Positions 11,401 through 22,380 of a DNA stretch of 30,803 nt are shown here, one piece after another. Every line of letters begins with the position of its first letter. The first letter of the stretch is position 1. The notes below the pieces were generated by a model, which did no database searches, was not told the origin of the DNA, and was given only the letters and a program-made list of their open reading frames with translations. Both the position numbers and the translations under genes were made by a program. Source of the stretch: Ectocarpus siliculosus (taxonomy: Eukaryota > Sar > Phaeophyceae > Ectocarpales > Ectocarpaceae); the NCBI GenBank assembly GCA_000310025.1, contig FN649758.1, forward strand, positions 1,881,902-1,912,704, read 5' to 3'.

Positions 11401-12184
11401 TGCATACTGCCGCATTCCGCTTGCTCTTGCTCTTCCCCGCCTTGAGCGAGTAGTAGCCCCGATGTAGCGCTTCGCTATGGTGTTCGTCTTTCAGCTTCCG
11501 ATGCGCATGGTCTTATCCATCCCCCCGTTTCCGCGAGCAACGACGGAAACATAATATGTACCCTCAAATCCATCCTTCTGCTGTTCTTCTTTTTGTGCTC
11601 ACGCTCTTGTGCGTGGTGGCGTTTGTTTCTGTCGATCTCGAAAACTCTTCTACACGCCAGTGACTTGTCGAAGCCTGCACGGTCTTGCGTTGTTTCTCAC
11701 ACGGTGGTAAACGGAGCAATCACACGTATGCATGTGTATTTTATACAACGTTTTCTCTTACGCAATGTATAACATCAGCCCATTTAATTGTGGAATCCTT
11801 CAGAAAACGAGATACTTCGTACAAGTAGAAACTGTAGCTGGTTCACGGAAAGCGTTCCAGCAAATGGTCATCAGCAAGTTCACATGCAGATTTATTTTTT
11901 GACCCGCTTACAGCAGCGTATTATTGGCTCCGGGAAGTGTTAGTCTATCTTTTCATCGCGGGACTTTCGAAGAATCCACCATTCCGTGTTTATTCTTGAT
12001 CCACTAGATAAAACCGAACGAGAAAGAAACACGAAACGGCCGGTTCTTCGATTCTTGAAAAGTTACAGATTCATATTGTCCGGGCGATAGTTGAGGGTTT
12101 GAGAAAATGAAATTGACATGAGCCCTTGCGGGACTCTCGAACAGTGGACCCATCGCGAAAAAAGCAACCCACTTTAGCCCATTC
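11401..12184. other. Intergenic stretch, nothing recognised
   Basis: No long frame, repeat or RNA signature was seen. It separates the tandem repeat from the minus-strand open frame. Confidence 0.5.
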
Positions 12185-12460
12185 TTACCTTTTCGTTATT
12201 TGTACTTCTAGCACTTTTGCACATACCGTAGATGTAAACAACAACCGCTGCACGTGTTTATGACATTCAAGTGAGAGAATAGACTCACACTCGGAAAAAA
12301 ACTCAACTGCTATCTCGAAATAGGTTTGTAGGATGAATAGATCGAGCCCAGTTCTCGTGCCTATGTCGGCCAGATCACTTGCGTCTTGTAACTCACTGTC
12401 ACCAGGCTCGGTGAGCTTGCACACGGGGCAAGTGTGTACAGCGTGGGGTGCACTCGGCGT
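12185..12460 (-). CDS. Unassigned terminal exon with CPVC motif (minus strand)
   Basis: A 92-codon frame runs from 12460 down to TAA at 12185-12187. A minus-strand acceptor (TTTCAG) lies directly before 12460. The frame has no ATG, so it would be a last exon. The peptide begins TPSAPHAVHT, then CPVCKLTEPGD, an acidic segment (SELQDASDLADIG), a hydrophobic helix-like part and a Cys/His cluster (CHKHV), ending VLEVQITKR. Composition is protein-like and Cys pairs hint at metal binding. A second open frame overlaps it on the same strand (12399-12584, including ITLEDVKKRLIRKVSDAEC), so only one can be right. No family is recognised. Confidence 0.33.
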   Translation of the reverse strand, partial: TPSAPHAVHTCPVCKLTEPGDSELQDASDLADIGTRTGLDLFILQTYFEIAVEFFSECESILSLECHKHVQRLLFTSTVCAKVLEVQITKR

Positions 12461-12984
12461 CTGAAACCTTTCTGATCAGGCGTTTCTTGACGTCCTCGAG
12501 CGTGATCTTTGATGTATGTCCCACCTGTCGACTCGGCGGCCGCCAACATAGTCGAAGGCATGGCTGCCCCCTTGTGTGCGCCATGCACGTTGCCTGAAGC
12601 CACCCTGTACCGTTGTTGGAAGCATCGTCGCGTCGTCAATACCTCTCGTGCCGGCCGGCGGTGTTCCATGACCATGACCGTGCGTGTGGTGCTGGTTTGT
12701 GGGTGCTCCCGTTTGAAATTACCCGTCCCGCTTGATATTCCTGTTCGTTGATGCTATGGTGGTGTGGTTCATGATCTTCTCCGAATCAGCGTATCTACAC
12801 CGCAGACGATCCTTCAGTCTACCCGTCCACAGTACACCTCTTGGTCCATTCTGTTGTCGACGCGCTACGTGCAGCGCTGGCGGTGAGTGATGCGCCGATT
12901 CCGATAGTATCGTCGTTTGGGGGTTCTGGCTTAGCCTGCTCCCTCCTTCACGCGTGAATGGCGTGATGTCCGCCGGCGACATTC

Positions 12985-13207
12985 ATTCCGGCAACGTCAT
13001 CAGCCCGGGTCGGAGAGGCGTGCGGCGTACGTACCCGACGCCCCAGCCGATATTCCTTGCGAGCGAACGTCAATGCCGATGGTCGCTGTATCAGGATGAC
13101 GTCATTACCTGCCCGGTTCCGCACAAAACACTGGCCACAATCGGCATCGCCCCAAGGGCTGGACTCCTCTACCGACGAATCTATCCACGTAGAAGCGGAA
13201 ACGTCGG
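12985..13207. repeat. Diverged module related to the 1-kb repeat family
   Basis: Blocks GGTCGGAGAGGCGTG, GAGCGAACGTCAATGCCGATG and GAATCTATCCACGTAGAAGC match, imperfectly, blocks in the third copy of the 1-kb repeat and beyond it (19660-19850). A weaker match lies at 21020-21060. The module directly precedes the first copy. Confidence 0.5.
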
Positions 13208-14211
13208 TCACCCGTAACCACTGGTCACAACCTCCATCCATTTCTTGACGAACGATACATCCGCCGTGCTGCGAAGAACGCTATGGAGCAAGAGGGACCA
13301 CCGAAATGATTTGACGGCCAACCACTGACTCCACGTTTTTATTCGAGCTTGGTAGGTGGTGTCGCGACAACAAATCATGATCCCTCTCCCTTTTCGAGTG
13401 GTACGCACTAGGACATGTTTCGCACTGACCAATCATGTCAACCTGAACACGTCGACACGTTGGCCATACATCTCGAGTTGGCCAACGAGGTCGTTTGGTT
13501 GCACGTGACGGTCAGCGGAGTATTCACGCGTGCGTTCGCTCGAAATCTCCCATGAGCTTGCACTCATATGTTGGCTGCGCCATCAGTTCCCTCCAAAAAT
13601 GAGTCAAGTTCGACCCACGGGTCACGTTCCCAATGACAGTCGAGACGCATCCCAGCAAAAGCTGCAATCGATCCAATATGTATACCAGAGTGAGGAGCGC
13701 CCCCAAACACGCCGAAGGCTACAATGCTGGCGGTATTCGCTGCGGGCGTTGCTCCGTAGCTTGACTAGTCTCGCCGAATTCATCCAAGAGGCGGAAGGTT
13801 TGGCGATTGTCCGTATAGACCGTTCTACTGGAATAGGGTTTCTTTCAATATCAGCCGACACGAGGCGTCCCAGCAAACGATGAAAACGATACAATGGTTT
13901 TGCTCTGGGAGACAAACGAAAGTCAACGTTTACAGTTATCTTTCCAATTGCATTTAGTTTCGACTTTCCTAAAGCCCGAGCGAAGACAGCGAGAGCACAA
14001 CTCCCGCAGACACCTTTCAGCGCCCTTTCTATCATGCCCCTGCCTCTCTCCCAATAAATACTGTCGCCCTCTCTTCCCCTCCATACAGCAACCGAGAATG
14101 CTGTTTCTTCCCGTGAAAGGAATATATCTTGCTGCACGTACATCAATAGTGTCAGGTGCCCAAGTCCCCAAATAGTACCTGCCACTCTTTCTCAATACCT
14201 ACAAGGACGGT
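13208..14211 (+). repeat. 1-kb dispersed repeat, copy A (near complete)
   Basis: This block is nearly identical to copy B (offset about 1195-1200 bases). It starts TAACCACTGGTCACAACC and ends CTACAAGGACGGT, after which A and B share nothing. No terminal inverted repeats were found. Frames are short. One ~60-residue minus-strand peptide (LLTLVYILDRLQLLLGC) is conserved between A and B, as expected from DNA identity alone. It is probably a non-autonomous transposable element or a tandemly amplified segment. Orientation is assigned arbitrarily as plus. Confidence 0.8.
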
Positions 14212-14409
14212 ACCGGATACATGAGTCACTCCTCTCCTTTTCGCCGCCTTCGAAAGGAAAGGCGTGGGTGGGTGACAATGTATTCTCTACTTGTTATCAG
14301 CTTCTGAGGCTCGCAAAGTCACTAGGGTCCTTCCATGTGTCCACCTTGCTCGTTGTTTGTGCGCTACTTTCTCTCTTTGGCACGCGAAGACTCTGTGAAC
14401 ACAACGAAA
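14212..14409. other. Spacer between repeat copies A and B
   Basis: About 200 bases unique to this position within the window. They would be part of the repeating unit if A, B and C form a true tandem array. Confidence 0.55.
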
Positions 14410-15410
14410 CGTGACCACTGATCACAACCTCCATCCATTTCTTGACGCAATACATCCGCCTTGCTGTGAAGAACGCCATGGAGCAAGAGGGACTACCGAA
14501 ATGATTTGACGGCCAACCACTGACTCCACGTTTTTATAAGATCTTGGTAGGTGGTGTCGCGACAACTAATCATGATCCCTCTCCCTTTTCGAGTGGTACG
14601 CACTAGGACATGTTTCGCACTGACCAATCATGTCAACCTGAACACGTCGACACGTTGGCGATTCATCTCGAGTTGGCCAACGAGGTCGCTTCGTTGCACG
14701 TGACGGTCAGCGGAGTGGTCACGCGTGCGTTCGCTCGAAATCTCCCATGAGCTTGCACTCATATGTTGGCTGCGCCATCAGTTCCCTCCAAAAATGAGCC
14801 AAGTTCGACCCACGGGTCACGTTCCCAATGACAGTCGAGACGCATCCCAGCAAAAGCTGCAATCGATCCAATATGTATACCAGAGTGAGGAGTGCCCTCA
14901 AACACGCCGAAGGCTACAATGCTGGCGGTATTCGCTGCGGGCGTTGCTCCGTAGCTTGACTAGTCTATCGCCAAATTCATCCAAGTAGAGGCGGAAGGTT
15001 TGGCGATTGTCCGTATAGACCGTTCTACTGGAAAAGGGTTTCTTTCAATATCAGCCGACACGAGGCGTCCCAGCAAACGATGAAAACGATACAATGGTTT
15101 TGCTCTGGGAGACAAACGAAAGTCAACGTTTACAGTTATCTTTCCAATTGCATTTAGTTTAGTTTTCCTAAAGCCAGCGCGAAGACGGCGAGAGCACAAC
15201 TCCCGCAGACACCTTTCAGCGCCCTTTCTATCATGCCTCTGCCTCTCTCCCAATAAATACTGTCTCCCTCTCTTCCCCTCCATACAGCAACCGAGAATGC
15301 TATTTCCTCCCGTGAAGGGAATATTTCTTGCTGCACGTACATCAATAGTGTCAGGTGCCCAAGTCCCCAAATAGTACCTGCCATTCTTTCTTATTACCTA
15401 CAAGGACGGT
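14410..15410 (+). repeat. 1-kb dispersed repeat, copy B (near complete)
   Basis: Matches copy A over its full length with scattered substitutions and small indels (for example 4 extra bases near 14985). It stops exactly where a TTG-rich simple repeat, the inferred 3' tail of the LINE, begins. Confidence 0.8.
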
Positions 15411-16062
15411 TGTTGTTGTTGTTATTGTTGTTGTCTTCACATTAAAAACCGTTCCGATCTCTCTCTACCCAGTACCTTCGTATGTCCGTACTGATCCAAC
15501 ACTCGACGCGGTCGATTCCCGTGGTCACAGGTTAACTTACCCTAAAACGGTACACTCAAATAAACTGGCCCCGAGGGGTCCGCAAGTCAATAGAAATCAA
15601 CGACAGGTATTCTGGAATCCTCCACTCCCTCTTCGCGCTATGCGAGGTATCACTGAGACTAGCAGTCACTATCTATCATGGGCCGGAGAGAAAGAGGTAC
15701 ACCCCCTTGGTTCAATCTAGGTACTTCACAACGCAAGCAGAGACAAGGACATCTGGCACAGAAAAAGAGAGAAGAAAGAGAGTTAAAAAAGAGAAAAAAG
15801 AGAAAAATGGAAACCGTAAGGAGAAGAGAAAATAGAAAAAAAATGAAAATAAAATGAAAAAGGGCGAGGACAAAGAGGGACCAGGCTGAAAATAACAAGA
15901 AGTATGAGGCAGAGCAAGGCACACGGTGGAGAGACCACTAACGAACAAGCAAACACGCAAACATGGCCACCAACCAGCGATACATTGTAATGGTACGAAA
16001 TCACTACTGGGGGGTTGGTGCAATGGTGCAGCGTTGGGGCGGGGGAATTGGCTAAAAGAAAT

Positions 16063-18582
16063 TCAATCCGGCACGTGTCGTGCCACTCGGTACGTCTCTT
16101 CTCGTTTGCTTTCTTCCCTCGCCGTCTCGTCCGTCTCCTGCCCCCCTCCCGCCCCATTGGTTGTTGGCTTGTGGTTTCGTTTGAGCGCTCGTTGTTGGCT
16201 GGCCTCTTCTTCCTTCTCGTGCCAGGAGGTCATGAACCTCTCAGCTCCCTGCAGCACCGCCGCATGCCAGGGTACTCCCCCCTCCACCTTCGCGGCTTCC
16301 GTCCATCTTAACTTCGGTGCCCTGTCTTTCGGTACGGGAATTCCGAGACAACATGGATCGGTTTTCGTAGATCCGTGGTCGGCCCCGAATGCCTTCAGGT
16401 CGTCGAGCACACACTTCGGCCAGTTCTGTTCCTGTCCCCCCCTACGTGGCTTCTCCCCCCCCCCCAGCTCGCCGAGCATCAGTCGTTTCGGGAGTCGCCC
16501 GTCCGGCTGCCTTGCCAGTGCTCCCGCGAACAGTAGGCGTCGTTGTCGGATCGTGGCTTCAACGCTCTGGCATTCGACCCTCTTCAGCGTCTGGGCGTAC
16601 GAGAGCTGCCGGTAGGTGTCTTTCTTGCGCTTGTACCCGATAACTCGAAGGAGCAGTCGGTGGTGTGTCGACCGCAGCGTCTGATAGTGGCCGCTGAGTG
16701 GTGACCATGTCATGCAGCCGTACAGCAGTGCCTCCATCGCCTCCGCCTGGAGGAGGCGGATCTTGAGTCGGAATGGCGCTTTCGGTCTGTCGAAGAGCTC
16801 CTGGCCATATCGCCTGAGGCACGCCCACGCTCCTCTGCTCCTGTAGCTGATCTCCCGGGTGAGGTCGCCATGTTCGTTGACGAGGCCACCGAGGTACCGG
16901 AACTCGGTCGTCTGGGCGTATTTCTGTCCCGCGGCTTCGATGGTCAGTGGTGGAGGAGGCGGGGGGGGCTGTGATGTTGCAGTCGGCTTGTCTTTCGCGC
17001 GCATCAGGAGCGTCTCCGTCTTCTTCTCCGACACCGTTAGCCCGAACTCTCCGAACAACTCAACGATGATGGTCATCATTCTCGCCAGTCCTTCTGCAGA
17101 CCTCGATACGACGCCGGCATCATCGGCATACAGCATCCCCCATACTGCCCTCCGTACTCGGTCAAGGGGTGTCTCCTCCCCCCCGCCCGCTTCCGTCTTC
17201 CCCTCCTCCAAGCACACCAGATTCCGCAGAACAACATCATCCTCGCTGAATCGGATAACGACGACCTCGAGGACCTCGGCGAAGAAGATGTTGAACAGCA
17301 GTGGGGATAGCGCACATCCTTGTCGCACGCCCTGTGTGACGAAGAACCAGTCCGATAGTTCTCCGTCGTCCATGCGCACCCGGGCCCGCATTCCATCGTG
17401 GAATTGGCGGATGACTTTGATTAGCTTCGCGGGAATCCCGGCCCTGGCCAGCACCTTCCATAGCATCTCTCGGTCCACCGAATCATACGCCTTCTTCAAG
17501 TCGACGAAGCACATGTAGAGCGGTATTTTCTTTCTCCGCCCCAGCTCCTGGAGGCGGCGCACGACGAACAGCATGTCGACGGTGGATCGCCCGGGTCGAA
17601 ATCCGCACTGTTCCTCCGGGAGGATGTTGTTGGCTTCGCAGAAGGCGCTTAGACGGTTGGTGATGATCTTGATGGGGACCTTGCCTACGTGAGATAGTAG
17701 CGAAATCCCCCTGTAGTTGTTACAGTTGGACCGGTCACCCTTCTTGTACAGCACCTTGATGGTTGCGTCCTGCCACTCTTGGGGGATATCTCCTCCGTTC
17801 CACACCTTGACGAGGATGATATGGAGGTGTCTCAGGACAACGGGTTCGTCGTCATCGATCTTGAGCAACTCGGCAGGGAGGGAGTCATGGCCGGGTGCCT
17901 TCCAGTTCTTGAGGCCTTTCGCTGCCCGTGCCACCTCCTCGAGTTCTGGCACCTCTCCCAACCGTTGAGTGTCACGTGTCGCTGGCCGCTGCGTCACTCG
18001 TTCGATGATGTCTGGGTTCAGGGTGGGGGATTTGGTGTTGAGTAGGGTGCTGAAGAATCTCGCCCACCGTTGGAGGATGTCGTCTCTGTTCCGGAGCAAC
18101 ACGCCGTTCTCATCCGCGACGAACTGCTGTCCCCCCGCTTGTCTCCCGCTGAGGCCCACTGATCTCTTGAGGTGTTGGTACAGTCCTCTCATGTCGCGAT
18201 CTTTGTAGATTGCTTCGAGTTCAGTCACATATCCGTCCAGGTGGGCATAAATGCCCGTTTCGACTGCTGCAGCCACTCCCTTACACGCTGCTTTGAGAGT
18301 TCTCCACGTTGCTGGGTTCCAGTTGCCCCTCATCGCCCGGCGCGCTTCCCGCCGTTTGGTAAGGGCCTCCTCCAGCACTGCTCTCGTCTCTGGGGTCTCA
18401 CACCACTCCTGCGTGCGGCGTCTCCGCGGTTCCTCCCCTAGGGTCGTCCGCGCTGCTTCGAGGAGAGCATTGGTAAAGTCGGTCGCCAATTCCGCGGCGG
18501 TGGTTGTTCGCTCGTCCAGTCGTGTGTCGAGGTTGAGGAGGAACCGATTAGTCACCGCACCCCGTGCTGCTTCGAACTGCAA
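16063..18582 (-). CDS. LINE ORF2, reverse transcriptase and C-terminal part
   Basis: The frame is 839 codons. RT signatures run in order: [16 protein letters not shown] (225-240), [11 protein letters not shown] (326-336), motif [13 protein letters not shown] with Asp361 (359-370), motif [12 protein letters not shown] (417-427), motif C YADD (485-488), [10 protein letters not shown] (514-523) and FRYLGG (561-566). The C-terminal [20 protein letters not shown] (681-700) resembles the tail of many APE-type LINE ORF2 proteins. The protein would nick target DNA and copy element RNA by target-primed reverse transcription. The first codon listed is TTG at 18582, and the same frame continues upstream beyond one TGA into the endonuclease. 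So 18582 is not a true start; this is the distal part of an EN-RT polyprotein. A Pro-rich insert (PPPPPPPL, ~539-546) precedes the thumb. The catalytic residues look intact. Confidence 0.93.
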   Translation of the reverse strand: MQFEAARGAVTNRFLLNLDTRLDERTTTAAELATDFTNALLEAARTTLGEEPRRRRTQEWCETPETRAVLEEALTKRREARRAMRGNWNPATWRTLKAACKGVAAAVETGIYAHLDGYVTELEAIYKDRDMRGLYQHLKRSVGLSGRQAGGQQFVADENGVLLRNRDDILQRWARFFSTLLNTKSPTLNPDIIERVTQRPATRDTQRLGEVPELEEVARAAKGLKNWKAPGHDSLPAELLKIDDDEPVVLRHLHIILVKVWNGGDIPQEWQDATIKVLYKKGDRSNCNNYRGISLLSHVGKVPIKIITNRLSAFCEANNILPEEQCGFRPGRSTVDMLFVVRRLQELGRRKKIPLYMCFVDLKKAYDSVDREMLWKVLARAGIPAKLIKVIRQFHDGMRARVRMDDGELSDWFFVTQGVRQGCALSPLLFNIFFAEVLEVVVIRFSEDDVVLRNLVCLEEGKTEAGGGEETPLDRVRRAVWGMLYADDAGVVSRSAEGLARMMTIIVELFGEFGLTVSEKKTETLLMRAKDKPTATSQPPPPPPPLTIEAAGQKYAQTTEFRYLGGLVNEHGDLTREISYRSRGAWACLRRYGQELFDRPKAPFRLKIRLLQAEAMEALLYGCMTWSPLSGHYQTLRSTHHRLLLRVIGYKRKKDTYRQLSYAQTLKRVECQSVEATIRQRRLLFAGALARQPDGRLPKRLMLGELGGGEKPRRGGQEQNWPKCVLDDLKAFGADHGSTKTDPCCLGIPVPKDRAPKLRWTEAAKVEGGVPWHAAVLQGAERFMTSWHEKEEEASQQRALKRNHKPTTNGAGGGQETDETAREESKREETYRVARHVPD

Positions 18583-18588
18583 TTCCCG

Positions 18589-19113
18589 TCAGTTGAATTG
18601 TTGCTGTTTCGGTTTAGTCCGGACTGCACGGTTGTGGGCAAGCCTGCCACCGAGGTTGACGGTGGCTACTACCATGTTGTGGTCTGAGTCTGCTTTGACT
18701 GGGCGAACCGGCTGGGGGATGACAACCACGTTAGATACTCGGCCGTGATGTGCCTGCCTTGTCAGGATGTAGTCAAGGCGCTTGCAATCGTTTCCCGACA
18801 CATGTGACATATTCCGCCCTTGCGTGTCTCGAAGAACGTGTTCGTGAGAGCTAGCCTGTTTTCCGTCGCGAAATTCAACAGTAGCATGCCATTGTCGTTG
18901 AGCTCATCACGCCCGTACATTCCTATTACCCTTCCGTCCCCTCCGTCCAACCTATCTCCCGTCCGCGCGTTGGCGTCCAAAAGGACATACACACATTCTT
19001 TGGAAGGGATCCTCCGCACGAGACTGTCAAGTTTTCCCCAGAACACGCGCTTGCTGTCGGCGGTTGAAGGTTCGGTTGGAGCATACGCGGCTACGAAGTT
19101 GACCGCTCCACGG
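18589..19113 (-). pseudogene. LINE ORF2, endonuclease part, broken
   Basis: Directly inside the gap the frame reads NFVAAYAPTEPSTADSKRVF, then VLLDANARTGDRL, NDNGMLLLNFATENRLALTN and, after a frame change, KRLDYILTRQ and SDHNMVV. These are the C-terminal two thirds of the exonuclease-endonuclease-phosphatase (APE-like) domain; the N-terminal catalytic Glu region is missing in the gap. Two lesions are visible: a frameshift at about 18800-18820, between GGICHM and SGNDCKRLDYI, and a TGA at 18589-18591. The TGA is in the same frame as the downstream RT. The copy is therefore probably inactive unless these are sequencing errors. Confidence 0.85.
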
Positions 19114-19213
19114 NNNNNNNNNNNNNNNNNNNNNNNNNNNNNNNNNNNNNNNNNNNNNNNNNNNNNNNNNNNNNNNNNNNNNNNNNNNNNNNNNNNNNNN
19201 NNNNNNNNNNNNN
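19114..19213. other. Assembly gap (100 N)
   Basis: Exactly 100 N, a conventional length for a gap of unknown size. It removes the LINE 5' end and the first ~110 bases of repeat copy C. Confidence 0.99.
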
Positions 19214-19720
19214 ACGTTTTTATAAGATCTTGGTAGGTGGTGTCGCGACAACAAATCATCATCCCTCTCCCTTTTCGAGGTACGCACTAGGATCATGTTT
19301 CGCACGGACCGATCATGTCAACCTGAACATGTCGACACGTTGGGAGATGCATCTCGTATTGGCCAACGAAGTCGTTTGGCTACGCGTGACGGTCAGCGAA
19401 ATATTGACGCGTGCATTCGCTCGAAATCTCCCATGAGCTTGCATTCATTTGTTGGCTGCGCCATCAGTTCCCGGTAATGAGCCAAGTTCGACCCACGGGT
19501 CACGTTCCCATTGACAGCCGAGGCGAAGAGTCTCAGCGAAAGCTGCAATCGAAACAAAATGTTTACCAGGGCAAGGAGTGCCCCCAAACACGCCGAAGGC
19601 AGTAATACTGGCGATATTCGCTGCGAGCATTGCTCCAATGACTCGCTTCGTCTACCACCGAATTTATCTAAGTAGAAGCGGAAAGGGTGGCGATTGTTCG
19701 TTGTACAGACCGTCCTACTG
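19214..19720 (+). repeat. 1-kb repeat, copy C (both ends missing)
   Basis: Begins at ACGTTTTTATAAGATCTTGG, matching internal positions of copies B and D, and follows the family to CAGACCGTCCTACTG before diverging. It shares with copy D the short form CAGTTCCCGGTAATGAGCC, where A and B have a longer sequence, so C and D form a subfamily. Confidence 0.78.
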
Positions 19721-21228
19721 CAATGCCAGCAGGCCTGGTCAGAGAGGCATGTGCCCTTTGTCTGTTATCGCGCCCCGATCTGACACCCGAGAGGTGTTGT
19801 GGTTTTCGAGCGAACGTCAAGCTGTTGGTCGCTACTTGATCGCCGAGCCATTACCAGCGAGGTGCTGCGCTTACGTATGTGCTAAGGACGTTTTCCTTTT
19901 CCTCGTTATCGATCTCTGCTAACCCAACCGTTCATCCTACTTGCAACGGTACTGGATATGTGGACGCGAGAGACCATTGGATATTTGGCAAACAACGGAA
20001 TCAGCAGGAGGGTGCACGAGAAATGTGTTCCCGGACACCTGTTTACCTCTCCCTTCCTCTTCCTCACCGCCCTCTCCGGGCTCCGGGTCTACTTCTACTG
20101 TGCGCCGAGAACCTCTTTGTCTGTAGCCTTGCGCCGCAACAGCCTGGGCTAGGCCTGTGCCCTCCTGCTCTCCCTCTTGTTGTCTAGGTGTGGTACGTAT
20201 TTAGTACAACGGGCAGTCGTGACAAGCCCGCACGAGCGCACATGGCCTGGGGGCCCGTAGATGCACAACAACCCCCCATATTATACGGTGTCCCTTTATT
20301 TTTGAGTTCAGTCTATTCTTTTTGTATATGGGATATTGTATGGCACATTTCTTGGCGGGGGCGGTCACTTTGTACCCTCGCCCCCCCTGTAACTCTTGAA
20401 ATGATGAAGTTGGGTGCGTAGGGTGTGGGCATTTTGTTTTGGTTCGTTCACCCTTCTATGAGCGCTCTGAAGACCTTGATATTCACCGGAAATCGCCGAA
20501 AAACTGTAGAATTCTTGGAACTACCCCCGGGGTTTTCAGTCAACGACAGCACGTTAAACGTCTTTTCTACCTCTCGACTGTTCTAGGGGCGATCTTCCCT
20601 AGCAGCAATAGTTGTCCCCCCTCCTTGGCGATCGCACCGATACCTACGGCATTTCCTTCCTGTAGACGGAGGGTGTGGTAGCAGCTATGATTAGGAGACG
20701 AAGGGCTCACGTGTTCGGAAGGGTCTATTCCCTGTTTCTTGCGTGCATTTGTCGTTGATGGGGTATTGCCCGGACACCGTTCCTCGTGGTACGTGTGTGT
20801 ACGTGTGGTTTGTTGGAATGTCCAGGGGACTGTTCTCCCCCGGAGTATTCAAAGTGCTGATCCCGGAATATATTCCCATACCTCATGATCTTCCCCGGGT
20901 TTCGCGTTTTCGCAAAATGACCACCTCCAGATCCAAGCCACGGTCAATTCCATCGCACCCTCGCCTGCCCGAGCTACAGCATGCGAAAAGCGTGAAGCCA
21001 TTTCTAGTAATCAAAGCTGTTGGTCGCTGCACGATAGCCGCGCCATCAGTAGCCGGATTCGGCGCTCATGCCGTTCCTACTGCTCCGATCGATCCGATTC
21101 CGCAGTAGAGTATGGCTGTGGCCGCCGCCACGATATTGTAGTGGGTTCGGACACTCACCGAACCAGGATTTGCTAATCCGAGCCGCATGGCGGATCTTTG
21201 GCGACCCCGGGCGCCTGCTCACCCCTAA
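19721..21228. other. Intergenic region, no gene supported
   Basis: Apart from weakly related repeat modules at 19738-19860 and ~21020-21060, nothing is recognised. The frames are short and lack protein-like composition. Confidence 0.45.
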
Positions 21229-21670
21229 CCACTGATCACAACCTCCATCCATTTCTTGACGAACAAATACATCCGCCTTGCTGTGAAGAACGCTATGGAG
21301 CAAGAGGGACCACCGAAATGATTTGACGGCCAACCACTGACTCCACGTTTTTATAAGATCTTGGTAGGTGGTGTCGCGACAACAAATCATCATCCCTCTC
21401 CCTTTTCGAGGTACGCACTAGGATTATGTTTCGCACGGACCAATCATGTCAACCTAAACTTGTCGACATGTCGGAGATGCATCTCGTATTGGCCAACGAG
21501 GGTCGTTTGGCTACACGTGACGGTCAGCGGAGTATTCACGCGTGCGTTCGCTCGAAATCTCCCATGAGCTTGCATTCATTTGTTGGCTGCGCCATCAGTT
21601 CCCGGTAATGAGCCAAGTTCGACCCACGGGTCACGTTCCCAATGACAGCCGAGACAAGGCGTCCCACCAG
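21229..21670 (+). repeat. 1-kb repeat, copy D (internally deleted)
   Basis: Starts like copy A (CACCCCTAACCACTGATCAC) and matches the family to GACAGCCGAGAC. It then continues as AAGGCGTCCCACCAG, which resembles sequence ~215 bases further on in copy A (CAGCCGACACGAGGCGTCCC at ~13853). An internal deletion at the short shared sequence CAGCCGA is likely. Similarity fades beyond 21700. Confidence 0.72.
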
Positions 21671-22380
21671 AAGTTGAAACTATTTTAGAGTTGCAACCAG
21701 AGAATTCGAAACGAAACATGTCAAAGCGATATCGGTGTTTGCACTGGAAACAAGTGCTGCATCAGGCATCCATTCACTATGTTGCTGTTCCGGAGGCAGA
21801 AACGCCGAAGGGCCCGTTGAATTTTTCTTGAAGACAACTTAATTTGTTGCATCGTGACGTATCTTGCTTGCGAGAGCACCAACAAGACCTCTCGTCCGCG
21901 CGATTCGCGCGGATTTGCGTGGATTCCACGTTCCCTCAAAGCATGTAGATCGAATTAATGCAGTACAGTCGTGTAGATTCGTTGCCTGTTGACGGCTAGG
22001 TTGCGGCCGGAGACAAGCCTCCACGTCCAAGCAAATGGGTATTCCTAGCATTCCTAGCTGTGTCGATCTGTTTCCCCCATATTCATACGTATTGATCGCG
22101 ATTGCCGTGATTTTGATGTCGACCGTTGCCCCCTAGGAGAGTTGCTTGCCCCGCTGGCGGTGTCGTCGGAGTTCGTAGAAGCCGAAATCAGCGCTAACGC
22201 TTCTACTGTAGGTTCAACGGCAAGGTACACCCACGTTGTCGGTGCGTGTTTGTACTCTCACGCCCATAACTAACTCTGGTCCACTCGGAGTGCTACATGG
22301 ACCACGTACCAGGCTATCAGCACCCGCGCCGAATATAGCTCATGCTCACCAATGGATCAGATGCGTTCGTTAACACCTAG
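21671..22380. other. Intergenic region, nothing clear
   Basis: Possible strongly diverged tail of repeat copy D at the start; otherwise no frame or structure I can support. Confidence 0.4.

Larger units (their letters stand above)
15411..19113 (-). mobile_element. APE-type non-LTR retrotransposon (LINE), 5'-incomplete
   Basis: On the minus strand the element has an APE-like endonuclease segment (19113-18589), a reverse transcriptase frame (18582-16063) and a ~650-base 3' region. I place its 3' end at the TGTTGTTG tract 15411-15434, which reads (CAA)n-like on the element's strand. This is also where copies A and B of the 1-kb repeat stop matching. The 3' region carries a ~100-base pyrimidine-rich tract on the sense strand (plus-strand purines at ~15765-15870). 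The 5' end is lost in the 100-N gap. No RNase H domain or CCHC knuckle was seen. The clade cannot be settled by eye. Confidence 0.85.

Noticed and set aside
13524-14901. 60-residue minus-strand peptide repeated in copies A and B
   Set aside because: Conservation follows from near identity of the DNA copies. In copy C the equivalent peptide differs at its ends, with no sign of selection that I can judge.
15926-18748. Long plus-strand frames opposite the LINE
   Set aside because: They are antisense shadows of the GC-rich RT and endonuclease frame, Ser/Arg/Pro-rich and without domains.
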